This document shows, in pieces, positions 13,401 to 23,961 of a DNA stretch of 64,000 nt; the stretch's first letter is position 1, and the number at the start of each line of letters is the position of its first letter. The stretch spans positions 2,448,653-2,512,652 of the forward strand of contig SSNP01000003.1 of NCBI GenBank assembly GCA_006937955.1. The letters run 5' to 3'. The notes below the pieces were generated by a model. It was not told where the DNA came from. It worked only from the letters and a program-made list of their open reading frames with translations, and did not search any database. The position numbers and the translations under genes were made by a program. This DNA comes from Pachypanchax playfairii. Taxonomy: Eukaryota; Chordata; Actinopteri; Cyprinodontiformes; Aplocheilidae.

Positions 13401-16400
13401 TCAAAGAGTTTTTATTATCTGTTGAAGATAGCCAGAGTAATACAAATAGAAATACAAAATAGCAAAATGCTGTTTTCTAATTATTATATAATTTATTGAG
13501 AAAAAAAGGATCCAACCAACCTGCAATATGTAAAATATTTACAATATGTAAAAAAAGTAATTACTCCCTATACAAGAACAGATCATTAATATCTTTCAGT
13601 CTGGAAAATATTATAAATTCACTTCTAAGGTTTTGGGACTCCACAGAACCAAAGTGAGGGTCTGAATGAAATGATGAATTCTGCTTACTGTCAGAAAATC
13701 CTGAAGTAGAACATCTTGCAATCAGTTTCTGAATTTAAGCTTAAAAGCACTTGGGTTATGCAGCAAGACAATGATCTAAAACACACCAGCAAGGCCATTT
13801 TGCAATGACTTGATAAAAAAATAAAAATAAAAATGAAGGTTTTGGAGGAATCTAGTCAAAGTCTGGATCTACATTCAGCAGTGATGCTCATCACCAGATA
13901 TCACAAACACTTTATTGTCAATGTTGCAACCAAGAGAGGCACAAACAGTTTTTAGGTTTAGGAGTCAGTTACTTTTTCATGTTTGATTTTTTTTTTTTTT
14001 TAGACAGTAATTGAAATCATTTTTTAATAACTGCCTTTTGCATTTACTCAGATTATCTGTAAGTAATCACATTTTGGAAGTGATCTGAAACATTTACCTG
14101 CGTTAAAAAAATGCGAAAATAGAAGAAATCTGAACGAGCACAAACACTTTTTCAGAGCGTTGCACATGTTCATAGACTAATAAATGTATAATGTATCTGA
14201 GACGATAGAGCAAAAACAAGTTAGTTCCCTTCACTTTTGACCAGATGTTACCTCGAAAATGGGCATTTTATTTTGAAAATGGTTCTAATTTCTGTAATTG
14301 TGCATAAATGCAGCCATCTGCTGCATTAAACCTTGTATTAGATTACATGACTACACGTGGTTTTTGATGCACATTTACTATTAATGACAGCAAATAGCAG
14401 ATCTCTGTAAAGCAGAATCTCTTGGAAAAAGACTTGAGCAAAAAACATAGACTTCATCTACATGTGATTATGACCAGAACACAGACACCAACACATCTGT
14501 CTCATATCCTGTTTTACCCCTTTCAGCAGGCACTTTTTATCGTCAGGAAGTTGTTTTTTTCGGATTCTAAAAAGATGTCAGATTGTTGTGATGCATACAT
14601 TTTAAGTTTCTATCATACAATTTGTTTGTGTGTTTTGGATTTTCTGTGCAACATAAAACCTCCAACACAATATATATGTCACATATTTAAGAAAACAGCA
14701 AATAACTTTCACTCCCGTCCTAGGAGACCTGCATATCTAATAAACCCTCTTCATCTTTTAACAGAGAGAGTTAGAATCAGATCCTTCTCTAATTTAGAGG
14801 AGTGTGAAAAATGTAATAATACAAGGATGGTTGTAAAACCAGCAGGAAAACATAGTGTTTTTAATCAGACAGCCATGTTTTCTTGAATGAAAGAAACTTT
14901 TCCATTTACTTTCAGCACAGCCAAAAAATGAATGGAGGGTTTGCGCAGCTTGTGTATGTCGTGGGAAATTTACAGACAAGTAGTCCAGATGTTACAGAGC
15001 TAAATGTTAATGACGTCCAGAAATAAATGAATAACAACAGCATGCACTTCATCTACTTGGACAAGTCTCTAGGATCCTACTAGTGTAAAGCAGATAAAAC
15101 AGTCAGACAGTTTAACCAATAATATTTTTGGTCACATCAACGTTAGTCACATTGGGAAAAACATTTTCCAGAGAAACTCGTAAACTTTGTCACTTGTTTG
15201 TCTCCAATAAGTCACAACTAGGTCGGAAGCCCGCCGTAAAGTTGTCTCACATTCTAAACGTTCCAGACGCTTGTCACTATTCAGTGACTTTTTCGAGAGA
15301 ATATTCATTCTTCAATTTTTTTTCAACTTCTTGTCTCACTCTAATGTGGCTGGGAAATTGAAAAGCCTCATAACCATTTTCAGACATTTTGGAAATTCCA
15401 TTCTAGGCTGTAACAAAAAACTTTCTCTGATCATTACCATCAGTATTCCTGAGGCGGTATAAATATGCTTGTTTGAGCATCTCTGATCCTCTCATCATGA
15501 CTTCCTTTCTCTTTCAGAAGACAGAAAACTCTTTGTGGGCATGCTCAACAAGCAGCAGTCAGAAGATGACGTGCGGCGCCTTTTCGAGTCCTTCGGCAGC
15601 ATCGAGGAATGCACCATCCTCAGAGGTCCCGACGGAAACAGCAAAGGTGAGATTCAAGATGGCCCGTGACTTCCAGCTGATTCTTTATCAGGATGCTAAA
15701 CAGAAATTTTAAGAGCCTTTTACTTTTTTTTTTTTGCTTTTACTTTTTACTATCAGAGCCTTACAGATTCTTCCAGATCATACCCCAAAAACCTTCACCC
15801 AGAGAAGAGACATATAAACTGCCAACAATTAACAAGTGAACCCCATTAACCCTATGAGTCAAGGACACTAAATCTCCTTATTAACCGTTGGACCTTGTGT
15901 CATATCTGAAAAAATATCCCTTCAAAATGATGTCAGGGTGCTGCACAAGTTAACTGCGTGAAGTTCATCAGAGGGCTTAGCAGCCAATCAATGAGGCCCG
16001 ATGATAACTAAGCCTGATGATTACAGTACGCTTGATCATTCAGATTCCTCTGTGAAGCTCCATTAACAAACCTTCATCAACCAGCTTACTCAGCTAAGTG
16101 GGCTCAATATTTACTGGGAACTTGATCATTCAAATTCATCAACGACATTTGTCAATAGTAAGTGACATCAGACTGCTTTGGCATTTTTAGCCCCATCAGA
16201 AGAGTTGTTAATGGGGCCAGAGTGGCTTTTTTAACCCACTTATTGACATCCAATACAAGTGTCCAGAGCAGAGAAGGTTATCTTTACAAAGTCTTAGTAC
16301 TTTAATTCTGATGGAAACTTTTTCTTTTACATGCTGGTATTAGAAATGTTTGCACTTTCTTTCATCCCTCATTTTTTTTTAATTTTTGCTTTTCTCTGTC

Positions 16401-16807
16401 TTTTATTCTTTAGGCTGTGCGTTTGTAAAATACTCCTCTCATGCTGAAGCTCAGGCAGCCATCAGTGCACTACACGGCAGCCAGACAATGCCTGTGAGTA
16501 TGTCGTAACCGTGAAAGAGAAAGTAAGTGTAAGAGGGAGGCGAGTCACATAGTGAGATGAGTCAAATAGCGTTTAATTGCCTTCTCAAAGTGAAGTTAGA
16601 CTTTATTATTCACGGTGAGGAAACGTGTCCTTTAGACGTCCCTAAAAAAAAAAGAATTTTCATAGGAACGAGCATCAGTTTTAGCTCCGAGGCCACTGCC
16701 TTTGCAGGGAAATATAAAAGCCAGTGTGTGTTAAAGCATGAGTGTGCAAGTACGGATAAAAGCTTGTGTCCCATGTCTATCGAACCACTCTGTCATGTAA
16801 CGCTGGG

Positions 16808-16872
<65 letters not shown>

Positions 16873-19800
16873 ACGAACAGGGTGCCTCATCCAGTCTGGT
16901 GGTAAAGTTCGCTGACACGGATAAGGAGCGCACCATCCGTCGCATGCAGCAGATGGCTGGTCAGATGGGCATCTTCAACCCTATGGCCCTGCAGTTCGGA
17001 GCCTACGGAGCCTATGCTCAGGCAAGAACCACAAAACCTTCTTTTTTAATCCACAGTTACTTTCACAATGAGCCTTTGAGATTAAGCAGTGTGCTAAAGC
17101 CCAACTCTGATATAACTACAGAAACAGAGGAAGAGGTCATGTCAAATTTTCAAGCAAATCTGAAATAGAAAAAAAATTATCTGTACGGGGAATCCACATT
17201 CTGTAGGAGTCAATACCGGGGTTCTATCTAATAGCCTCTATTTCTTGTCTCTGTGCTGTACCTCATTTCACTTTATAGCCCTACTTCTCTCTTTTATCTG
17301 TCTTTCTCAACTCAGTGACCTCGCGGACAACGGCTTTCCTTTTATTACTCTCTGCGCTCCTTCTTATCCCCCCTCTCCCCCTGCTCCGTTTGCAGGTGCA
17401 GCAGCAGGCAGCGCTGATGGCGTCTGTGAGCCAGGGAGGTTACCTCAGTCCCATGGCAGCCTTTGCTGCAGCTCAGATGCAGCACATGGCCACCATCAAT
17501 GGCCTCCCAGGAGCGCCATTAACCCCCACATCAGGTAAGGATTGTCAAAAATCAAAGAGCAAAAGACCCACAAAGAGCACTTCCATCCACTGTATAATGG
17601 TATCCATGGTAATGTCTGGATAATGTATAGTTTTCAGAAATAAACCAAATAGGACAGCAAATTTCTTCACACAGGAACAATCAGAAGCAGATGAGTTTAT
17701 AGTCATTGTTAATTCTAAAGCTTTAAAATCTATAATTCATTTTTGTGAAATCAATGTCCCATCACAATATAACATGGACTGACATCAAACCATAATTTTA
17801 AAAAAAAAGTTTATTTGTTATATCATTACTATACCCACATCCACCAATCTAATCAGGAAAAAATTGAGAAATTAGATCAAAATAATTTAGACTTGTTCTA
17901 GTTTTAGCACCTATGTAGTGCTAAAATACCAGTAAAATAATCATTTTTAAAAGTGTAATATTGAAGATAAATGTTTGGCCTTCAACAAGCTTCTTATTGT
18001 TACAGGAAGAAAACTACTGCTGCGAGGAACAAAGTGATGTGGATTTCAAGTGACACGTTTTAACTATCAATAATCTCTACTGTAATTGTTTCTAGATGCA
18101 GAGAAGGCGTGTGAGGCGAAATAAATCTGAGAATGTATATTTGACTTGTTTGATACAAACACAGTCTTTAATGTTTCACAGTATAATGTCTGAGATTTAA
18201 ATCTAATGGCCGTTGTTTTACCCCTGAGGGCCTTACTGGGACAAGAAATCAGCCCTGACATTTAATGTCTGCACCGGCCCACTGGACCGGCCCCACTGAC
18301 ATTTGCCAGAGTGACTATAGGTGGCCGGTCGAAGGAAAAACTTTTCCATAACGTCTTGTGGAAAAATACATAGGGGGTGCTGAGTGCAACTCTCTGTCTT
18401 TGTGACCGCAGGAGGCAGCACTCCCCCAGGCATCAGCGCCCCCACTGTAACCAGCATCCCCTCTCCTATCAGCGTGAATGGTTTTACTGGCTTACCCCCC
18501 CCACAAGCGAATGGGCAGCCGCCTGCAGAGGCTGTTTTCACCAATGGGATACATCATTACCCTGGTAGGTTTGATAAATTCAGGAGCATGTCTGCAAACA
18601 CAAGAAAGCCAAATCCTAATGTAAAGCACTTAATGGATAACTTTGTGGGAGTAAAGCTCCACAGACACACAATCAGTGTAGCAGGACAATGTGCATGCTG
18701 CGGGTTTACAGCTTAGATTAGCATTAAAGCATGTTCAGGGGGCCGATGACTTTGAGCATGTCGGGGTAGATGAGCGTCAGGTTCTCACCATGCTTCTGGA
18801 GCCTGAATATGCGCTTGTGTCATGAGCCATAGCTAGTGCCTCATTGGTTCTGTTTCTGAAGAGGTGGAAGAAAAAAGAAAACAAAAAATCTGTCAACTTT
18901 TTTTACACTCTTGTCTCCCCAGTGTTGCAGGAGGTGGTATTTAGGGAGGACTCAGAGAAAAACAGCTTGGGCGTGGCTCCGCGGAGTTGTTTTGGGGTTC
19001 AGGGTGGCTGCTTCCTGTCCTCTCTCTCTGAAGGTAGTTCCAACCCTGCTCCCACCCCCCCCACCCCTCCAAATTCACATTCATCCCATTTCTCTGTGGA
19101 TTCAAAAATACATTAATGCAAACACTTCAAAACTTTTTTTGTCTGTGAAGGAAACTGAAGGAGAAGTTCAGAGTTTGTAGCAAAGATTTGTTTATTCAGA
19201 AACTAAATCAAAGCTGAAAAAAGACGTATTCGTAGACTGTATGTAACTGGACATGGGACCGTATAGCAGAAGACGAGTGCCCCCTGGTGTCCAGCTGAGT
19301 TTTATTCCACATAAATGAATGGTATGTTTTCCAGACTAAGAAAAGAAAAATCACCTCAGATAATACAGTTCTTTGAACTGTGTATTCAAAGCCTCTAATG
19401 CTCAGGCCAAAAATACAACATGTCTGCACCCGCAAACGGGACATCATGACTTTGCTTGTGCACAACAGATGCATCGTCCAACTTTGCACTGTATATGTGG
19501 AGAAAAACAGAAGAGAGATGATTCGGTAGGTCTAAGTACATACCAAAAAGAACAATTTGATAAGCTGATCTAATTTGAAAAAGTTTTTTAAAGTACTTTC
19601 TGAAAAGATTTTCAGCACTAACAGCCTTTGTATATCTAAAATGAGCTGTGGGGACTGAAAAAGAGCAAAAGTCTGATTATCTCATCATAAATGTTGACCT
19701 GAGACTGACCTGAGCTCACGCCTCAGGCAAATAGGCATCACAGGTTGTTAAAATACAAAAAAACTGAAATAAGATTTCTCACTCTCTGTAACTTTTATAG

Positions 19801-19910
19801 ATGTCTATTTTAGTCCTTCTTCCTTCTGGCCATCTGTGACTGTGTTTCCTTGCTGTAGCTTGACAGTGTGTTCAGTATTTCTTGTTTTTTTCAGTCATAT
19901 TGGGGTTATC

Positions 19911-19961
<51 letters not shown>

Positions 19962-20269
19962 TTGTATTTCTGACCTCCTGGGGACCCGTTTCCTGACTTT
20001 TACTATCTTTCTGGGGTCCGAGGGTTCTTGTGGGGACCGAAGCCTGGTGCCCATGAGGGGGACTCCCCTTTTTAGGGTTAGGGGTTAGGTTTATAGGTAT
20101 GGTGTGAATAGAGTTTTAGTTAGTCTTAGGGTTAGTTATAGATCAGTAATGGTTAAGGTTAGGAAAAGGGTTTGGGTTAGGTATAAATCTAGTTACTAAA
20201 ATCAATGGAAGTCAATGGACGGTCCCCATAAGGATACCAAAACACACTTGNAGTCATATTGGGGTTATC

Positions 20270-20323
<54 letters not shown>

Positions 20324-20606
20324 TATTTCTGACCTCCTGGGGACCCGTTTCCTGACTTTTACTATCTTTCTGGGGTCCGAGGGTTCTTATGGGGACCGAA
20401 GCCTGGTCCCCATGAGGGGGACTCCCCTTTTTAGGGTTAGGGGTTACAGGTATGGTGTGAATAGAGTTTTAGTTAGTCTTAGGGTTAGTTATAGATCAGT
20501 AATGGTTAAGGTTAGTAAAAGGGTTTGGGTTAGGTATAAATCTAGTTACTAAAATCAATGGAAGTCAATGGACGGTCCCCATAAGGATACCAAAACACAC
20601 TTGNTT

Positions 20607-20683
<77 letters not shown>

Positions 20684-23600
20684 TTCTTCCGTGGTGTCCT
20701 TTATGTGCATGTGTTTGAAGTAGAGACAAGCAGTTGTAGCGTGGGGAAGCACCCATCATAGATATATTTATGTTCGAGCGTAGATCTGTGATATTTTGTG
20801 AAGTAACAAGTGTGTCCAGTGTTGTGCATATTGTGATGTTACACGTGTGAAGAACACGAAAATTTTATAGGTTCAAGTTAATAAATTTTATTTTACATTT
20901 TGTCGTGAAATTGCAGCCATGTGTTGTTGTTGTTTTCTTTTTTGACCTTGGTCTCTCAAAGTCGCTGCTTTTGTCGTATAAGAAAAAATAAAAGATTTGT
21001 TTTTAAAATGATTTGGAAGGAGGTTTTGTTCAAAAGTTCTTTTAGAAGTCGCCTCCACAGCTCTCAGCTCTCTAACCTTTCTGCTTTTCTTCTCCTGTCT
21101 GTGTTCTTCTCTCTATCACTCTCCTCCCTTTCACCTCACACTCCTGTCCTCCACCATGCCCTCTCTTCCATTTACATTCTCCAACACACTCAAACGCACT
21201 TCCATCCATCTGTACTTCTCTCTTCTTTCTTTCTGTCTTTCTTCTACTCTGTGTTTCTCTGTTGAAGCAGCTCAAAGTCCCACTGCAGCTGATCCTCTCC
21301 AGCAGGCGTACACAGGAGTCCAGCAGTACGCAGGTCAGTCTGTCACCCTCTCTGCACAACCCATCTACGTGTCTGCTTATATGCACCGACATGCGTTTGT
21401 CTCTCAGACGGGAGAAAGGGAAGGATAAAGATAAGCGATCTTTTGTCCAAATTAGAATTTTGATCATGTAAGATTCAGTCGTTCTGTCGAACAGCATCAG
21501 TTTATTCTGCGTTGCGCGTGTGTGTTTGTGCAACACGTCGACTCTATTGTCTGTTATCTGATCGATCGCCGGCTGTGCTCCTGCATATATCACGTTGTTT
21601 GTATGTATCTGAGTGTGTGCTGTAGTCATGACTGTTATCTGATCCGAGGTGTGCGTGTGTGTGTGCGTGTGTGTGTGTCTCAGCAGCCTATCCCGCTGCA
21701 TATGGTCAGATCAGCCAAGCCTTCCCCCACCCTCCACCCATCATTCCACAGCAGCAACGAGAAGGTAACACACACACACACTCACACAAACTGCAGAAAA
21801 TTATATATTTGTTTCTGCTTTGTTTAGGTTTTTAGCTTTTAAATATATAAATACAGTGAATTTAAGCGTGTTATCATTTATACACATATATACAATTCAA
21901 AGGATTGTACAAACATAGTTATGAACCTGCTCATGAACCTGATGACCCTCCTTCTGTCTCAGGACGCCCATATTTGGGACCTTACTGCCCTCTTGTGGAA
22001 AAGACATAACACAAAACAAGCTGTGACACGTAGATGTTACATTTCCACCTTTTAGCATTCAAGTGATGAGAAAAACCTAAAAGCGGTATTGCTATAGAGA
22101 ATTCTTGGTGTATTTTACTTTAAATGAAAGCGCTTAATATATTTAAGATTATAGTTATAAATGATGTGTTTTCTTTTTCTGGTGTAATAACTAGTGATGG
22201 ATTTATATGAGAGAAGGTGGCTTCAAAGCTGTTAGACAAACAAACAGCAGCTGCATCATATTGCATTAAGTCCAAGAAGGTTCATGCAGAGCAGCGTTTC
22301 AGTTTCAAGTGTTTGTTTGGATCTGTGAAGTTTACAGTGGAGGACATGATCATCTTCCAAAGTGGAGCTTTCAGTTTGAGTCATGAGTAATACAGAAAAC
22401 TGATCAGCTGAGGGGGATTTGCTTTTAGTCAACAGAATGCTCTTCTGCACTCTTTCATTTTTTATATTAAAGTCTAAAATATACTCTTTCTCCTTTTTCT
22501 ATTGTCCCTTCTCTCTCTCTCCTCTACCTTTGCCCCACGCCCGTATCCCTTCTTTGGTCCTGCTTCCTGTTTCAATGCAGGACCAGAAGGTTGCAACTTG
22601 TTTATCTACCACCTCCCTCAGGAGTTTGGGGATGGAGAGCTGATGCAGATGTTCCTGCCTTTCGGTAATGTCATCTCCTCCAAAGTGTTTGTGGATCGGG
22701 CGACAAACCAAAGTAAATGCTTTGGTGGGTAAAAATTAACAAAAACAAACAATTTTTGATTATTTATTCTGATTTTTATTCTTGTTTTTCATTTTTTTTA
22801 ATTGATCACTCTTTGTGCCGCAATCAACCCCCGCACTCCCACACATACACACACCTCCCAAAACTGTTTAAAACTTTTAAAGACTAAAACAAGAAATAAT
22901 TATCGGATTTTTTTAACCATTAAACTGGGTATTGGATAACTGTAATATTCCAATATTCATATTTTATATTTATAAATTTAATTATGTAATTAAATCCTAA
23001 TTATTGACAATTAACTGGCACTTGCTACATAGTGATTAGACCCTCCACTAGAGGGCAGACGGTGTGAAGAGGAGTTGTTTTTTAAAGGAAAGTACCAAAA
23101 CTATAAAAGTGGTGGAGTTATCGGAAACAGACAAATCAAACATGACACATTTTACATGATTCCAATGAAGAGAAAGTATTGCTATGTTTTTTGCATATAA
23201 AAAATTTATAGAAAAACGAACATTTTCTGTCAGTCATTACAGCTGTTTTGCATTAAAACTCTAAATTACTTAATTTTTCCCACATTACCCAGCTGTTTTA
23301 TCACATTTTATTTTTATTTTCCTGTTTGAAACAGACTAACACAAACAGGGACTTTGAGGCTTGACTGAATCTACATAAATGTTGCTTTGATACACAGAAA
23401 CACAGAAGCACTGACAGTGTTATCAGCGTATCTATAATTACATGGAAAATGTTTAACTCACAGTGGAGAACGTTTCGTGGCAAGTTGCAACCCCATCTGT
23501 AAATGAGCTGTTAATGCAACGTGAATGTGATAAATTGCAGGATTTCATCTTTTTGATTTGATATCTTCATGTTGAATTTTTATTTCTTTATATCACACAG

Positions 23601-23961
23601 CCATAACTATGTTTGGTTTGAGATTATTCCCTAAGCTCATGCTGTTCACTTTGCTATAACTGTGATCCCATTGCTGGTGTTATATCAGTTATATTGTTGT
23701 AAACTGTGTTTATAGTTAAAGTTTAATATAGTCATTGTGTTTTGTTTTAAGCTGTGTGTCCTTTGTTAATCCTTTGGTCTTCGTGTAACGACACCCTCCT
23801 CCATCTCTCTCTCCATTTTGGCCTTTTCCCCAGGGTTTGTCAGCTTCGATAACCCAGGTAGTGCCCAGGCTGCCATCCAGTCCATGAACGGCTTCCAGAT
23901 CGGCATGAAAAGACTGAAGGTTCAGCTCAAGAGGCCAAAGGATGCCAACCGCCCCTACTAG
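10500..23961 (+). CDS. celf4: CUGBP Elav-like family member 4 (3' portion, ten coding exons)
   Basis: CELF proteins bind UG-rich RNA through three RRMs and control alternative splicing and mRNA translation or stability, mainly in neurons. Coding exons: 10500-10548, 15518-15646, 16414-16493, 16881-17021, 17396-17534, 18412-18564, 21271-21333, 21687-21764, 22581-22724 and 23834-23961 (stop TAG 23959-23961). Phases are consistent throughout and give 367 residues. The first exon encodes MNRPIQVKPADSESRG, the end of RRM1. Exons 2-3 encode RRM2 (KLFVGMLNKQQSEDD, then GCAFVKYSSHAEA). The middle exons form the divergent Ala/Gln/Pro-rich linker. The last two exons encode RRM3 (GCNLFIYHLPQEFGD, GFVSFDN) and the conserved end LKRPKDANRPY. 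The linker, with AAFAAAQMQ and TPTSGGSTPPG, fits CELF4 rather than CELF5, and the KIAA1328-tpgs2 neighbours agree. The start codon and most of RRM1 lie left of the window. The exon ending at 17021 uses a GC donor. Confidence 0.95.
11295..11465 (+). repeat. Diverged copy of a common teleost interspersed repeat
   Basis: The segment GACAACATGCAAACTCCATG followed by AGAAAGGCC, AAACCCAGGACTTCCTGCTT and GACAACAGCTCTATAGACTG has the order of words seen in a dispersed fish repeat whose usual copies end '...ACCACTGCGCCACC'. It lies in a celf4 intron. Identification rests on pattern memory only. Confidence 0.4.
13371..14162 (+). mobile_element. Degenerate Tc1/mariner copy in a celf4 intron
   Basis: The left end TACAGTGCTGTGAAAGTCCT and the right end near 14135-14162 (CACAAACACTTTTTCAGAGC) look like decayed inverted termini of a common teleost mariner. 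Internal stretches match the same family by pattern: 13780-13800 (ACACACCAGCAAGGCCATTT), 13843-13870 (TTTGGAGGAATCTAGTCAAA) and 14080-14100 (GATCTGAAACATTTACCTG). The transposase frame is destroyed by deletions and stops. Confidence 0.7.
16811..16871 (+). repeat. (GT)30 tract just upstream of a celf4 acceptor
   Basis: About 30 uninterrupted GT units end ten bases before the exon that starts at 16881. Between them is only GGACGAACAG, which supplies the AG. The usual pyrimidine tract is thus replaced by UG repeats in the pre-mRNA. Confidence 0.95.
19893..20603. repeat. Two near-identical ~355 bp copies separated by an N
   Basis: Copy 1 (19893-20250) and copy 2 (20252-20603) both run from AGTCATATTGGGGTTATCGG through a GT microsatellite, GACCTCCTGGGGACC, TTAGGG-like words and GTCCCCATAAGGAT to CCAAAACACACTTG. 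Both end at an N. They differ by GT-tract length, a small indel after GGGGTTA and a few substitutions. The unit itself looks like a dispersed teleost repeat built around a microsatellite. The duplication may be an assembly artefact. It lies in the celf4 intron between 18565 and 21270. Confidence 0.75.
20251..20251. other. Assembly ambiguity (single N)
   Basis: A single N joins the first and second copies of a repeated segment. A matching N occurs at 20604. Both probably stand for unresolved joins, not a real base. Confidence 0.9.
20604..20604. other. Assembly ambiguity (single N)
   Basis: A second N, directly after CACACTTG and before a long GT tract. The true sequence and tract length across this point are unknown. 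Confidence 0.9.
20607..20681 (+). repeat. (GT)n microsatellite with one interruption
   Basis: A tract of about 37 dinucleotides with a single GC interruption near 20639, immediately right of the N at 20604. Confidence 0.9.
21652..21680 (+). promoter_or_regulatory. UG-rich tract and tandem acceptor of celf4 exon at 21687
   Basis: GTGTGTGTGCGTGTGTGTGT, then CTCAGCAG, precedes the exon. The CAGCAG at 21681-21686 is a NAGNAG tandem acceptor: using the first AG adds one alanine codon. UG-rich sequence next to a 3' splice site is a known type of CELF/TDP-43 target. Confidence 0.6.

Larger units (their letters stand above)
10549..15517 (+). other. celf4 intron, 5 kb
   Basis: Donor GGAG|GTACTG and acceptor TTTCAG|AAGAC. 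The intron contains a repeat copy (11295-11465), a CpG-richer stretch (about 11500-11900), a CA-rich stretch (12998-13077) and a decayed mariner (13371-14162). A 154-codon frame at 14422-14886 has no recognisable features. Confidence 0.85.
18565..21270 (+). other. celf4 intron with duplicated microsatellite block
   Basis: Donor CCTG|GTAGGT and acceptor GAAGCAG|CTCAAAG. The AAG preceding CAG gives a second possible acceptor three bases upstream. The intron holds the duplicated segment with two N characters and three long GT tracts, plus a possible dispersed-repeat copy around 19240-19330. Confidence 0.8.

Noticed and set aside
14422..14886. A 154-codon plus-strand frame in a celf4 intron
   Set aside because: No recognisable domain, no splice context and AT-rich intron-like composition. 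Length alone is within chance for this size of window.
16557..17168. A 203-codon plus-strand frame
   Set aside because: It reads through a GT microsatellite (Cys-Val repeat) and past the exon end. Only 16881-17021 is supported as coding, by CELF4 similarity and splice phase.
18844..19180. Possible extra celf4 exon after 18564 (ends with Pro-rich frame)
   Set aside because: The CAG at 18922 has an upstream pyrimidine tract, but the translation shows no CELF similarity and the phase-1 join from 18564 to 21271 is perfect. An alternative exon is not excluded.
19872..20752. Several frames rich in Val-Cys or His-Thr
   Set aside because: Translations of GT/CA repeats in a duplicated non-coding segment.
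21072..21701. A 209-codon minus-strand frame
   Set aside because: It lies antisense across two celf4 exons and a CA/GT repeat. The His-Thr run comes from the microsatellite and no domain is visible.
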